Source: Mesorhizobium loti R88b (GTDB lineage Bacteria > Pseudomonadota > Alphaproteobacteria > Rhizobiales > Rhizobiaceae). Taken from it: a stretch of 64,000 bases of DNA. The notes below the pieces were generated by a model that worked only from the letters and a program-made list of their open reading frames with translations, had not been told where the DNA came from and ran no database searches. Positions 1-8,451 of this stretch are shown here, piece by piece. Location of the stretch: the NCBI RefSeq assembly GCF_013170845.1, contig NZ_CP033367.1, positions 1,612,001 through 1,676,000 on the forward strand. Reading direction: 5' to 3'. The position numbers were made by a program, and so were the translations under genes. Position 1 is the stretch's first letter; each line of letters starts with the position of its first letter.

Positions 1-312
1 GACTTCCGCGTCGGCGGCAAGGAGGTCAATGCCGGTGAGCCAAAGGATGGGCCGATTCACATCTACACCGCCACCTATCAGGACATCGTGCAGGACCAGC
101 GCATCGTTTACAGCTACGACATGCTGTTCGGCGATATCAGGATCTCGGTGTCGCTGGCCACGATCGAACTTTTTGCCGAGGGCAAGGGCACGCGGCTGGT
201 GCTGACCGAGCAGGGCGCTTTTCTCGATGGCCATGACAAGTCGGAGACACGCGAGCACGGGACAGGCGTGTTGCTCGATATGCTCGGCGCCTCCCTGGGC
301 ACGAAGAACTGA
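1..312 (+). CDS. SRPBCC (AHSA1-like) domain protein, 5' truncated by window
   Basis: The reading frame is open from base 1 and stops at 310-312, giving the last 103 residues of a protein. The sequence ends with a run typical of the SRPBCC/AHSA1 (activator of Hsp90 ATPase homologue) family: a [11 protein letters not shown] strand, a LATIELF strand, [15 protein letters not shown], and a closing helix ([11 protein letters not shown]). The fold binds hydrophobic ligands in a helix-grip cavity; the ligand cannot be told here. It runs convergently with an ArsR regulator, its usual partner in an operon, though here the pair is tail to tail. The N-terminus lies outside the window. Confidence 0.85.
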   Translation, partial: DFRVGGKEVNAGEPKDGPIHIYTATYQDIVQDQRIVYSYDMLFGDIRISVSLATIELFAEGKGTRLVLTEQGAFLDGHDKSETREHGTGVLLDMLGASLGTKN

Positions 313-343
313 AGGCGGTTGATCAGGCGGCGGCCTGAAAGGG

Positions 344-607
344 TCAGGCTTCCCAGAACTGGTCGAGCCAGATGTTGAGTTTCAGGAAGCCGGCATTGCT
401 TACCGTATAAACACGCCGCGTGCCTTCAGCCTTGGCATTGACCAGGCCGGCATCGAGCAACACTTTCAGATGCTGGGATACGGCCGGGCGTGAGACGGGC
501 AATCCGGCGGCCAACTCGTTGACGGTCTTCGGACCGCGTCGAAGTTCTTCCAGAAGGTGGCGCCGATTGGGGTCGGCGATCGCCATGAAGGCGTCGGAAA
601 ACATCAT
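344..607 (-). CDS. ArsR/SmtB-family winged-helix regulator
   Basis: An 87-residue protein of typical ArsR size. It has the family hallmarks DPNRRHLLEELRRGPKTVNELA followed by a recognition helix in SRPAVSQHLKVLLDAGLV and a wing (AEGTRRVYTVS). No cysteine metal site (such as CVC) is visible, so it is probably not a metal sensor; regulators of this subgroup often accompany SRPBCC proteins, as here. Two adjacent ATG codons (605-607 and 602-604) are possible starts. It lies between the convergent SRPBCC gene and the MFS gene, which is on the same strand. Confidence 0.85.
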   Translation of the reverse strand: MMFSDAFMAIADPNRRHLLEELRRGPKTVNELAAGLPVSRPAVSQHLKVLLDAGLVNAKAEGTRRVYTVSNAGFLKLNIWLDQFWEA

Positions 608-638
608 GTCTCATTTGTGAGGCAAAGTTTTTCGAATC

Positions 639-1886
639 TCAACTGTTTGCTTCTGCTTTTCTTCTTGGATCGAGCCGCAATGCTTCCGGTGTCACCGACC
701 GGTCGGCCGGCTGCGTCTTGAAGGCATCGCGATTTTCGATCGGCACCGGAGCGCGGCGGCTGATGCGCAGCAGCGTGTAGCCGGCGAGGCAGAGATGCGC
801 GAAGGCGGTTGCCAGGAACAGCCCCTCCGGGCGCATCCAGCCCATCAGTGCCGCCGCCAGCAAGGGGCCGATCATGGTGCCGAAGCCGTAAAGCAGCAGC
901 AGGCCGCCCGACACCTTGACGAAATCTTCCGACCGCGCGTGGTCGTTGGCATGTGCCACGGCGATCGAATAGAGCGTGTAGGCGAAGGCGCCGTAAGCGG
1001 CGGTCAGGACGATAACGAAGATGGCAGAGCGCGGCTCGAACAGGAAGATCAAGAGCGCCACCAACGCCCCGCCGAAAGCGGCGCCGGCGAGCACGTAACG
1101 CCGGTCGGTCTTGTCGGACAGGCGCCCGGCCGGCAGCTGCATGGCGGCGCCCGCAACGACGACAAGGCTCATCATCAGTGCGATCTCGGGCGTCGAGATG
1201 CCGATGCGCGCACCATAGACGGCACCCAGCGTGCCCCAGGCGCCGTTGGCGATGCCGACCAACAGGCAAGCGACCGCCGACACCGGCGAGTTGGCGTAGA
1301 GCCCCTTGACGTCGAGCTTGACGTCCTGCAGCGGCTTGGGATGCGAGGCCGTCGACACCGCGGTCGGGATCAGCGACAGGCAGAACAGGATGCCGGTGAT
1401 CATGAACAGCGACGCCGACTTGACGTCGCCGCCGGCAACGATCATCTGGCCGCCCATGATCGAGGCATAGGTGACCATCATGTAGAGGCCGAAGACGGTG
1501 CCTCGATTTTCGTTGGTAGCTTTCTCGTTCAGCCAGCTCTCGATGACCATGAAGGCACCGGCCATGGTAAAGCCGGTGAAGGCGCGCAGCAGGATCCAGA
1601 CATATTCGTCGATGATCAGGCCGGTGAGCAGCGCCACGATGGCGCCGGACGCGGCAAAGGCGCCGAAAGCGCGCACATGCCCCGCGCGGCGCACGAGACG
1701 CGGCGCGAAGAAGCAGCCGGTGACGAAGCCGCCGGCCCAGGCCGTACCCATCAGGCCGAGCGATGCGGTGGAGAAACCCTCCAGCTGGCCACGCAGCGGC
1801 AACAGCAGTCCATGCAATCCAGATGCCGCCAGCAGGAAGGCAGTGCCGCGAAGCAGGGAAAGGATCGGCCTGTAGGATGCGAGCAT
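639..1886 (-). CDS. MFS transporter, YcaD-like
   Basis: A 415-residue polytopic inner-membrane protein with about twelve hydrophobic segments in two halves. The first half has the MFS loop 2-3 region (APRLVRRAGHVRAFG) and FMVIESWLNEKATNENRGTVFGLYM; the second half has LPAGRLSDKTDRRYVL. These match the YcaD branch of the major facilitator superfamily, whose substrates are mostly unknown. I chose the ATG at 1886 (MLASYRPILSLL) because family members start there; an upstream in-frame ATG at 1931 would add 15 polar residues. It lies upstream of the ArsR gene on the same strand. Confidence 0.85.
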   Translation of the reverse strand: MLASYRPILSLLRGTAFLLAASGLHGLLLPLRGQLEGFSTASLGLMGTAWAGGFVTGCFFAPRLVRRAGHVRAFGAFAASGAIVALLTGLIIDEYVWILLRAFTGFTMAGAFMVIESWLNEKATNENRGTVFGLYMMVTYASIMGGQMIVAGGDVKSASLFMITGILFCLSLIPTAVSTASHPKPLQDVKLDVKGLYANSPVSAVACLLVGIANGAWGTLGAVYGARIGISTPEIALMMSLVVVAGAAMQLPAGRLSDKTDRRYVLAGAAFGGALVALLIFLFEPRSAIFVIVLTAAYGAFAYTLYSIAVAHANDHARSEDFVKVSGGLLLLYGFGTMIGPLLAAALMGWMRPEGLFLATAFAHLCLAGYTLLRISRRAPVPIENRDAFKTQPADRSVTPEALRLDPRRKAEANS

Positions 1887-1968
1887 TTTTTTATCCGGCT
1901 GGACTCTGGAAGGGTCTGAAGACAGTCGCATTCCGGCTTTTCAGCGGCGGGCCGTTCCGCCCGTTCCT

Positions 1969-2163
1969 CTATCCACGGCGAAACAGCGCTTCGGCGGCCG
2001 ACTTGGTGTTGTCCTTGGCCCTGAGCTCCGCCTCCAGCCGGGTGATCTCGTCGCGCAGGATGCCGATCCGCTCAGACAGTTCGCCAACGGAGAGCAGCGA
2101 CAGGTCCTGCCCGATCTCGTGCGGGCGCGCCTTCTTCTTGGGTTCGTCGTCGAAGATCGCCAT
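1969..2163 (-). CDS. DUF1192 family small protein
   Basis: A 64-residue protein starting MAIFDDEPKKKARPHEIGQDL. It has the DUF1192 core LSVGELSERIGILRDEITRLEAEL, a short coiled-coil, and a tail with an AEALFR motif. The start has a strong ribosome site (GGAGGAG about 5 bases upstream). DUF1192 proteins are short and conserved across Alphaproteobacteria, with no known function. It is divergent from the quinone oxidoreductase gene across a 120 bp gap, a common arrangement in rhizobia. Confidence 0.85.
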   Translation of the reverse strand: MAIFDDEPKKKARPHEIGQDLSLLSVGELSERIGILRDEITRLEAELRAKDNTKSAAEALFRRG

Positions 2164-2283
2164 CGTTGCTCCTCCTCCGCCACACCAGTTTGGCCATTTG
2201 CCTGATTTGGCAATCAGCATACATAGGGCAAGGGCGCCGATGCAAACAGCCGATCTGAAAACGGCTGGGAAAGACGGGAAATC

Positions 2284-3294
2284 ATGGCGAGTGGACAGAA
2301 AATTCCGGCAACTATGACGGCGATCGCGATCTCGGAGCCGGGCGGCCCGCGCGTGCTCAAGCCGGAAACGCGCGACGTGCCGGTGCCCGGACCCGGCGAA
2401 ATCCTGATCAAGGTGCATGCCGCCGGCGTCAATCGGCCCGATGTGCAGCAGCGCAAGGGCGCCTATCCGCCACCGCCCGGAGCATCGGACCTGCCCGGTC
2501 TCGAGGTATCGGGAGAGGTAGCTGCCCTTGGCGACGAGATATCGCGTTGGCGCATTGGCGACCGGGTCTGCGCGCTGACGCCAGGCGGCGGCTACGCCGA
2601 ATATGTCAAGGTTCATACCGGCAGCGTGCTGCCGCTGCCGGCCGGTTTCACCCACACGGAAGCGGCGGCGGTGCCGGAGAACTATTTCACCGTCTGGCAC
2701 AATGTGTTCGAGCGCGGCGGCCTGAAGAAAGGTGAGACGCTGCTTGTCCACGGTGGCTCGTCTGGCATCGGCACCACGGCGATCCAGCTTGCCTCGGCCT
2801 TCGGCGCCTATGTCATCACCACCGCCGGCAGCAAAGAGAAATGCGACGCCTGCCTGAAGATCGGCGCCGACCGCGCGATCAACTATCGCGAGGAGGATTT
2901 CGTCAAGGCGGTCAAGGAGGCGACGGATGGCAAGGGCGCCAATGTCATCCTCGACATGGTCGGCGGCGATTATGTCCAGCGCAATTACGAGGCTGCAGCC
3001 GTCGAGGGCCGCATCGTCCAGATCGCAGTGCAGGCCGGCGCCGTCGCCAGCGCTGATTTTTCAAAGATCATGGTCAAGCGGTTGACCCATACGGGTTCGA
3101 CGCTGCGGCCGCGCACCGTCGAGTTCAAGGCGGCGATCGCGGCGGCGCTGGAGGCGCAGGTCTGGCCGCTGCTCGGCACGCGCAAGGTGGCGCCGGTCAT
3201 GGACATGATTTACCCGCTCACCGATGCCTGGCGCGCGCATGAGCGGATGGAGGAGGGCGAGCATATCGGCAAGATCGTGCTCGACGTCGGCTAG
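2284..3294 (+). CDS. NAD(P)H quinone oxidoreductase (zinc-free MDR, QOR/PIG3-type)
   Basis: A 336-residue medium-chain dehydrogenase/reductase. The N-terminal GroES-like domain has GVNRPDVQQRKGAYPPPPG and GLEVSGEVAALG. The Rossmann domain carries a nucleotide-binding motif in LLVHGGSSGIGTTAIQLA, and the C-terminus has DMIYPLTDAWRAHERMEEGEHIGKIVL. No catalytic zinc cysteine/histidine set is seen, which fits the QOR/PIG3 subfamily that reduces quinones with NADPH. An alternative start is the ATG at 2314. The gene is divergent from DUF1192. Confidence 0.9.
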   Translation: MASGQKIPATMTAIAISEPGGPRVLKPETRDVPVPGPGEILIKVHAAGVNRPDVQQRKGAYPPPPGASDLPGLEVSGEVAALGDEISRWRIGDRVCALTPGGGYAEYVKVHTGSVLPLPAGFTHTEAAAVPENYFTVWHNVFERGGLKKGETLLVHGGSSGIGTTAIQLASAFGAYVITTAGSKEKCDACLKIGADRAINYREEDFVKAVKEATDGKGANVILDMVGGDYVQRNYEAAAVEGRIVQIAVQAGAVASADFSKIMVKRLTHTGSTLRPRTVEFKAAIAAALEAQVWPLLGTRKVAPVMDMIYPLTDAWRAHERMEEGEHIGKIVLDVG

Positions 3295-3502
3295 GACGTA
3301 TCGATATTCCGGTGATGCCGGCCTGACCTAGATCTCGACACGTCCGGGTCAGCGCCCTCCGTCCCTGCCTACAAGATGAACAGAAGCTTAATGGTGCAAT
3401 GCAGCATTTGCATCATTGCTATGCAAAATCGGCCGTTCAAGTCCTCATCGATGATGCCTATTTGTGCATCATCGAAACGAACACCCCATCAGGAGGACTA
3501 CC

Positions 3503-3643
3503 ATGAACCCGATCCGTGCTTTCCGTAACTGGCGTATGTACAACGAGACCGTGCGCGAACTGAACCGCCTCAACGCACGTCAGCTCAGCGACCTCGGCAT
3601 CAGCCGCGGCGACATCGAACGCATCGCCCGCAAGGCGATCTGA
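3503..3643 (+). CDS. DUF1127 small protein
   Basis: A 46-residue arginine-rich protein with the DUF1127 (YjiS-like) pattern: an N-terminal helix RAFRNWRMYNETVRELNRL, then LNARQLSDLGISRGDIERIARKAI. The start has a clear AGGAGGA ribosome site. Members of this family in Alphaproteobacteria act in phosphate/carbon metabolism and RNA turnover, but the role of this copy is unknown. The 200 bp upstream is AT-rich with several TGCATCAT-type repeats and probably holds its promoter. Confidence 0.9.
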   Translation: MNPIRAFRNWRMYNETVRELNRLNARQLSDLGISRGDIERIARKAI

Positions 3644-4007
3644 TTATAGGCATGCCCCGGCCGCAGGGCCGGGCTCATGTTGAGAAGTAGAGCCGTCGCA
3701 GACGTCTCCCGTCTCCGGTTCCGAACCCGCTGGACACTGTCCGGCGGGTTTTGTCGTTTGGTATCCAGGTGATTGCTTCGCCGATTCCAGGAGCGCGCGC
3801 AGTGTCTCCTCGCCCGGGCTGCGCAGATCAGCGACAAGAAGCGGTTCAACGGCGCTGCCCAACCGGAACCGTTCCGGGGCATTTTGCTTATCCATGATTG
3901 ACCGCGGTTGCCGCCGTGGCATGGTTGACCTTGGGGAAGACCCGTCGGCCTGAAGCGGTGGTTGTTTTGGGTTCGGCAACATGCTTGCCCGGAAAGGCAT
4001 CGTGTCC
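3644..4007. other. Intergenic, no supported gene
   Basis: Just after the DUF1127 stop there is a G+C-rich hairpin (CCCGGCC...GGCCGGG, about 3656-3673) that may end that transcript, although no T-run follows. No reading frame with a credible start and codon pattern was found before the LuxR-type gene. Confidence 0.4.
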
Positions 4008-5090
4008 ATGCTCGACGACCTGACGAACAGGATCTACGAGGCGGCCTTCGTGCCGGATCTCTGGCCTGATGTGCTGGAGGATATCGATGCCGTCTCCGGC
4101 TCCGTTGGTGGCGCCGTGTTTCTGTTCGGCGACGACCAGCCGGCGCGCGGCAGGGCGATCGAATTCCTGCAGGATTTGCAAGGTGAATTGCTGGCGAGCG
4201 ATACGCTGCAGTTTTCGACAGCGGTTTCACGCATGTGCGCGCTGCAGCCGGCGAGCTTTGTTGACGTCGAGGCTTTCCTGACACCAGAAGAGATCGAGAA
4301 TGACCCGGTACGCCAACGGCTGCGCGCCATGGGCATCGGTGCGCATGCCTGCACCGCGATACCGATGCCCAGCGGTGAGCTGGCGATTTTCGTCTTTCAG
4401 CGACGGCTGGGTGAAGGCGACTACGACCAGAAGAGCCTGGACGTGCTCGATAGCCTCCGGCCAGCCATGGCGCGCGCCGGCCTGATAGCGGGGCGGCTCG
4501 GCCTTGAACGTGCCGAGGGGACGGTTACCGCCATGACGGCAATGGGCCTGCCGGCGGCCGTCCTGTCGCTGAAAGGGCGGGTGATGGTCGCCAACGCGTT
4601 GTTCGACGGCCTGTCCTCCCTGTTCCTGCCCACCGCTTTTGGCGGCATGGCTATTGCCGACGCCGAAGCCAATCGGCTGTTCCAGCAGGCCGTCATCGCC
4701 GCGCGCAACGAATTGGAGCCGACGGTTCGCTCCATACCGGTGCAAGGCGTGGAGAACCGGCCGCCGATGGTTCTGCACATGCTGCCGCTGCGCCGTTCGG
4801 CGCATGAGATATTTTCGGGGGCCGACATTCTGGTGGCGGCTACGGCGCTCAGCGCCAGTTCGCTTGTGCCTTCGCCGACACTGCTTGCCGGACTGTTCGA
4901 CCTGACGCCAGCCGAGGCGCGCCTGGCCACGGCGCTGTCGCAAGGCCATGTGCTCAAAGCCGCGGCAATCGGTTCCAACATTACGGAAAAGACCGCCCGG
5001 ACCTATCTGGAGCGAATATTCGCCAAGACAGGGACACGCCAGCAAAGCCAGCTCGTGGCCCTGCTGAAAAGCGCTGGACCTTTTGGCTAG
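4008..5090 (+). CDS. LuxR-type helix-turn-helix regulator
   Basis: A 360-residue protein with a C-terminal LuxR/GerE DNA-binding domain: FDLTPAEARLATALSQGHVLKAAAIGSNITEKTARTYLERIFAKTGTRQQSQLVALL. The large N-terminal part is a likely ligand- or signal-sensing region of PAS/GAF type (LDDLTNRIYEAAFVPDLWPDVLEDI is typical of this rhizobial subgroup) but I cannot name the ligand. I chose ATG 4008 because GGAAAGG lies about 10 bases upstream; an in-frame ATG at 3981 lacks a ribosome site. No autoinducer synthase is nearby. Confidence 0.8.
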   Translation: MLDDLTNRIYEAAFVPDLWPDVLEDIDAVSGSVGGAVFLFGDDQPARGRAIEFLQDLQGELLASDTLQFSTAVSRMCALQPASFVDVEAFLTPEEIENDPVRQRLRAMGIGAHACTAIPMPSGELAIFVFQRRLGEGDYDQKSLDVLDSLRPAMARAGLIAGRLGLERAEGTVTAMTAMGLPAAVLSLKGRVMVANALFDGLSSLFLPTAFGGMAIADAEANRLFQQAVIAARNELEPTVRSIPVQGVENRPPMVLHMLPLRRSAHEIFSGADILVAATALSASSLVPSPTLLAGLFDLTPAEARLATALSQGHVLKAAAIGSNITEKTARTYLERIFAKTGTRQQSQLVALLKSAGPFG

Positions 5091-5272
5091 GTCGCCGGCG
5101 GTCTGGGCATTCGAATGCACTTGCCGCCTGCCTCACGTATCGGGGCCGCCTGCCTTCCCAAAAACGTTGCGAAACAGCAAGGGAACGGTTATACAGGCCG
5201 CGAATTTCCCATTTTGGTGGCTCTAAACCACCGCCCGCGCGGGAACGCGGGCGAACGAGAAGGATTTTTGAA

Positions 5273-5968
5273 ATGGCCAATACGCTGCTGATGCCCAAGG
5301 CGACCGCCGTCTGGCTGGTCGACAACACCGCGCTGTCCTTCGAGCAGATCGCGCAGTTCTGCGGGCTGCATCCGCTCGAGGTCAAGGCGATCGCCGACGG
5401 CGAATCGGCGCAAGGCATCAAGGGCATGGACCCGATCATGACCGGCCAGCTGACCCGCGACGAGATCGCGCGCGCCGAGAAAGACCCGAACCAGCGCCTG
5501 AAGCTGTCCGACCCCAAGGTGCGGGTGCCGGAATCCAAGCGCAAGGGCCCGCGCTACACGCCGCTGTCGAAGCGTCAGGATCGGCCGAACGCCATTCTGT
5601 GGCTGGTGCGCAACCATCCAGAACTCAAGGACGCGCAGATTTCGCGTCTCGTCGGCACCACCAAGTCGACGATCGAGCAGATCCGCGAACGCAAGCACTG
5701 GAATTCCGCCAATCTGCAGCCGATGGACCCGGTGACGCTGGGTCTGGCCTCGCAGATCGACCTCGACATGGAAGTCAACCGCGCCTCGCGCGGCCGCGAG
5801 CCGGCGCAGCCGGTCGGCGACACGCTGCTGCCGGCGGCCTTGACCGAACGGCTGGTGCCGGCCCCCGAGAAGCCGAAGGACGAGGATGCCGAACTCGACG
5901 CCAACGCGGTGTTCGCCAAGCTCTCGGCGCTAAAGTCGAAGAATACGGACGCTGACGACGACGAGTGA
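5273..5968 (+). CDS. trcR: Cell-cycle transcriptional regulator TrcR (DUF1013)
   Basis: A 231-residue protein matching the alphaproteobacterial DUF1013 family end to end: MANTLLMPKATAVWLVDNTALSFEQIAQFCGLHPLEVKAIADGE, then a long basic middle, LWLVRNHPELKDAQISRLVGTTKSTIEQIRERKHWN with a helix-turn-helix character, and an acidic tail. In Caulobacter the family member TrcR binds promoters with RNA polymerase and affects cell-cycle genes. Here it is a single gene followed by a strong terminator. The symbol is by family identity. Confidence 0.85.
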   Translation: MANTLLMPKATAVWLVDNTALSFEQIAQFCGLHPLEVKAIADGESAQGIKGMDPIMTGQLTRDEIARAEKDPNQRLKLSDPKVRVPESKRKGPRYTPLSKRQDRPNAILWLVRNHPELKDAQISRLVGTTKSTIEQIRERKHWNSANLQPMDPVTLGLASQIDLDMEVNRASRGREPAQPVGDTLLPAALTERLVPAPEKPKDEDAELDANAVFAKLSALKSKNTDADDDE

Positions 5969-5986
5969 GGCCTCGCACCCTCAATG

Positions 5987-6016
5987 AAAAAAGCCCGCTT
6001 CGAGCGGGCTTTTTTC
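5987..6016 (+). terminator. Rho-independent terminator after trcR
   Basis: A run of A, then GCCCGCT TCG AGCGGGC, then TTTTTT. It works on the plus strand for trcR and, by symmetry (A-run on the other side), may also end the minus-strand YafY-type gene that stops at 6032. Confidence 0.9.
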
Positions 6017-6031
6017 TGGGATCAGGCAGCT

Positions 6032-6751
6032 TCAGCTGCGTGCCACGCGGTCCGGCGCCATGCCGTAGTCCTCTGAGCGCTCCACCGCGCGGTAGAAGTC
6101 GGCAAGCTGCTTGCCCCGCTCCGGCTTGAAGATGCGGCCGGCGATAACCACCGAGGCGATGCGGTCGATGCGGAAGGCGCGGAAATCGTCGCGCATCTCG
6201 CACCAGGCGACCAGCGTCCACACCTTGCCCCAGAACCACAGGCCGAGCGGCCTGATGTCGCGCGCGGTGCTACGGCCGGCCTCATCCGAATAGTCAACGG
6301 TTAGCACCTGGCGCTTTTCGACCGCACGCTCGATCAGGTCGATCGCCTCGCGGGCGGCGTCGCTGACCACCCACATCGGCGTGTGGATCTCGGTGCGGGC
6401 GATGCGATCCTTCTCGGCATCGGGTAGCACGGCACCGATCTTGACCAGCGCCTCGTCGGCGGCGCGTGCCATGGCGGCGCCGCCAAAGGCGCGCACCATG
6501 CGGGCACCGGCAACCAGCGCCACGATCTCGTCACGCGTGAACATAAGCGGCGGAAGGTCGAAACCCTCCCTCATCATGTAGCCAACGCCAGCCTCGCCGT
6601 CGATCGGCACCCCGGTCGACTGCAGGTCGGCTATGTCGCGATAGATCGTTCGCTCGGAAACCTCGAGCCACGTGCCGAGTTTCTGGGCGGTGACCAGACG
6701 GCCACCCCGCAGATGCTGCACGATCTGAAAGAGCCTGTCGGCGCGGCGCAT
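6032..6751 (-). CDS. YafY-family regulator (HTH_11 plus WYL domain)
   Basis: A 239-residue protein. Residues 1-60 hold a DeoR-like helix-turn-helix (RADRLFQIVQHLRGG...VSERTIYRDIADLQSTGVPI). The C-terminal half is a WYL domain with RQVLTVDYSDEAG, DIRPLGLWFWGKVWTLVAWC and FRAFRIDRI; the canonical W-Y-L positions appear as a variant. WYL domains bind small ligands or nucleic acid. I chose the ATG at 6751 (MRRADRLF), the family start. It is the first regulator of the neighbouring minus-strand locus and is a candidate to bind the paired inverted repeats at 7281 and 8183. Confidence 0.88.
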   Translation of the reverse strand: MRRADRLFQIVQHLRGGRLVTAQKLGTWLEVSERTIYRDIADLQSTGVPIDGEAGVGYMMREGFDLPPLMFTRDEIVALVAGARMVRAFGGAAMARAADEALVKIGAVLPDAEKDRIARTEIHTPMWVVSDAAREAIDLIERAVEKRQVLTVDYSDEAGRSTARDIRPLGLWFWGKVWTLVAWCEMRDDFRAFRIDRIASVVIAGRIFKPERGKQLADFYRAVERSEDYGMAPDRVARS

Positions 6752-6823
6752 CGTTTGCTTCCCCAGTGTTGTCTTCAGGCATGCCGTGGCTCCCGGACCG
6801 GACCCACTTCCAGATGACATGCA

Positions 6824-7231
6824 TTACGGTTTCAGCCCTTCGTGCTTGCGCTGCGCGGCGACGAACTCCGCGCCGAAGGACAGTTTGCTCGTTGTCGGTG
6901 CCTTCGCATCAAGCACGCGCCAGAAAGGGGCGATGTCGTTCAGTGTCATGCCGCGCCCAAGGTCCTCATTGGCGGCTTCGGCAACGGTGCGCAGATGATA
7001 GCCTATGGTGACCGGGCATGTCACTTCGGCGCCATGTTCAACGGCAAGGGCCGTGCGCAAGGCGCGGACATCCATCTCGACGCCTTTGGGAATCGAGCGG
7101 ATGAAATCATCGACCTGACGCGCGGTCGGCACCAGCATCGGCTGGCCTTCGACCACGTCACCCATCGTGCGCGGCGTCGGTTTCACGCCGTTGATGCCAG
7201 GCGTATTCAGCCTGTCGTTCCAGCTTTTCAT
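6824..7231 (-). CDS. Conserved protein, MGMT-fold-like
   Basis: A 135-residue protein starting MKSWNDRLNTPGINGVKP. The middle (SIPKGVEMDVRALRTALAVEHGAEVTCPVTIGYHL) and AEAANEDLGRG...APFWRVLDA recall the DNA-binding half of methylguanine methyltransferases, but the PCHRV active site is replaced by PFWRVL, so no alkyl transfer from that cysteine is expected. I call it a conserved protein with only a possible MGMT-like fold. It lies 72 bp upstream of the YafY-type regulator on the same strand and just downstream of one copy of a long inverted repeat. Confidence 0.65.
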   Translation of the reverse strand: MKSWNDRLNTPGINGVKPTPRTMGDVVEGQPMLVPTARQVDDFIRSIPKGVEMDVRALRTALAVEHGAEVTCPVTIGYHLRTVAEAANEDLGRGMTLNDIAPFWRVLDAKAPTTSKLSFGAEFVAAQRKHEGLKP

Positions 7232-7280
7232 CGATCGTCCTCTTCGGCCGGCCATGCGCATTATCCCACCATCGCATGTG

Positions 7281-7306
7281 CCTCCTGACAGCATACTGTC
7301 AGGAGG
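7281..7306. promoter_or_regulatory. Inverted repeat, copy 1, likely operator
   Basis: An 11 bp perfect inverted repeat (arms CCTCCTGACAG and CTGTCAGGAGG) around a 4-base centre. It lies 50 bp upstream of the MGMT-like gene start at 7231 and overlaps the stop codon of the DJ-1/PfpI gene. The same arms recur at 8183-8208. No T-run follows, so it is better read as an operator than as a terminator. Confidence 0.7.
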
Positions 7307-7889
7307 CTTCAGCATACTCCTTGGCAAACAGCGTTCGCATCTGCGCGAGATCGCCGCCTCTTTCGGGATAGAGCGTGTTGAGAAAGGCAAGGGCGAAGGT
7401 GCCGGGCGCCGAGCCTGGCGCGGAAACGATCTTGCCGTCGGCCACGGCGCGCGGCACGTCCTGATAGTTGCTGTCGCCGGCATAGCCGGCCTCATGGCCG
7501 TTGATCCAGTCAGGGCCATTGCTGGTGTGCCTGGCGTTCTCGAACATGCCGGCACGCGCCAGTGCCAGCGTTCCGGCGCAGATGCCACCGACCACGCCGC
7601 CGCGCGTTGCGACGGCATTGAGCAGTTCAGCGACATCCGGCGGTGTCTTGCCCGCCCACTGATCGGAACCGATGACGGCAACCGCATCGAGATCGGCATT
7701 CTCTTCAACGCCGGCCGAACGGTCAGGTGTCAGCCGAAAACCGCTGATTCCGGTCACCGGCTTGCCTTCGGGCGTCAGCGACACGGCGCGGGCGCCGAAC
7801 CATTCGACCGCCGAGGCCGCCAGCAAACCATATTCCCAATCGGCAAAACCTTCGATGAAGAGGAAGCCGATTGTTTTCTGTTCGGGCAT
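7299..7889 (-). CDS. DJ-1/PfpI family protein
   Basis: A 196-residue glutamine-amidotransferase-like protein. It begins KTIGFLFIEGFADWEYGLLA and has the nucleophile-elbow cysteine in GGICAGTLALARAG with E18-type acidic residue upstream, as in DJ-1/PfpI proteins, which act on glyoxal-type carbonyls or as chaperones/proteases. The start ATG is at 7889. It sits between the MGMT-like gene and a DUF1127-like gene on the minus strand and its stop codon lies inside an inverted repeat. A role in carbonyl stress is inference. Confidence 0.85.
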   Translation of the reverse strand: MPEQKTIGFLFIEGFADWEYGLLAASAVEWFGARAVSLTPEGKPVTGISGFRLTPDRSAGVEENADLDAVAVIGSDQWAGKTPPDVAELLNAVATRGGVVGGICAGTLALARAGMFENARHTSNGPDWINGHEAGYAGDSNYQDVPRAVADGKIVSAPGSAPGTFALAFLNTLYPERGGDLAQMRTLFAKEYAEAS

Positions 7890-7973
7890 AAGCGCGCTCC
7901 ATCCCTCGCATGCCGGACCTGATATTTGGGCGCTGGTCCGGCCACATCCAATATTCGTGTCGAAAAAATAGTC

Positions 7974-8141
7974 TCAATTGCCGCGGGAGCGACGTTCCGC
8001 ATACATATCCGGCCAGCCGATATCCTTGCGGATGTCCGCGGGCAGTGCGTTCATGAAGCGCTGCGTGCGGATTTCGTTGCGCATGGTGCGAACCTTGCCG
8101 ACATAGTGCTGCATGCCGCGCAGAATGGTGTAACCGTTCAT
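7974..8141 (-). CDS. DUF1127-like small protein
   Basis: A 55-residue basic protein (MNGYTILRGMQHYVGKVRTMRNEIRTQRFMNALPADIRKDIGWPD) with the C-terminal DUF1127-like LPADIRKDIGWP motif. GAGGAG about 9 bases upstream supports ATG 8141. A copy of the long inverted repeat lies 42 bp upstream, at nearly the same distance as the other copy from the MGMT-like gene. Its function is unknown; similar short proteins are stress- or phosphate-linked in related bacteria. Confidence 0.75.
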   Translation of the reverse strand: MNGYTILRGMQHYVGKVRTMRNEIRTQRFMNALPADIRKDIGWPDMYAERRSRGN

Positions 8142-8182
8142 AACCAGTCTCCTCTCTCTTGATGGAGACACTATCGCATACC

Positions 8183-8208
8183 CCTCCTGACAGCAGTCTG
8201 TCAGGAGG
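8183..8208. promoter_or_regulatory. Inverted repeat, copy 2, likely operator
   Basis: The same 11 bp arms as at 7281-7306 (CCTCCTGACAG / CTGTCAGGAGG) with a different 4-base centre (CAGT instead of CATA). It lies in the 310 bp divergent region between the DUF1127-like gene and the ring-cleaving dioxygenase, so it may control both. Confidence 0.7.
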
Positions 8209-8451
8209 ATGTCAGGCGCCAGGCGATAGTTTGGTTCGATGCATCTCCTCAGGGGAAGCCTTGTTTTTCGCTGCCGTCGTGCCTCGCCTCAGCAGCCGGT
8301 GGGGGCACCGACTGTTCACCAATAAAGAGACAATGAGCCCCGTATTGTTCATCTCACGGCGACGGACTGTCAGGATAGGTGGCCTTCAGCGAGGTGGGCG
8401 CAGTTCTGATATGAAAGGAGAAAATTCTTCCCCAAAAACAGGGAGACGACC

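Noticed and set aside
344..607. ArsR protein as a metal sensor
   Set aside because: No metal-binding cysteine or histidine motif is present; the fit is to the SRPBCC-associated group.
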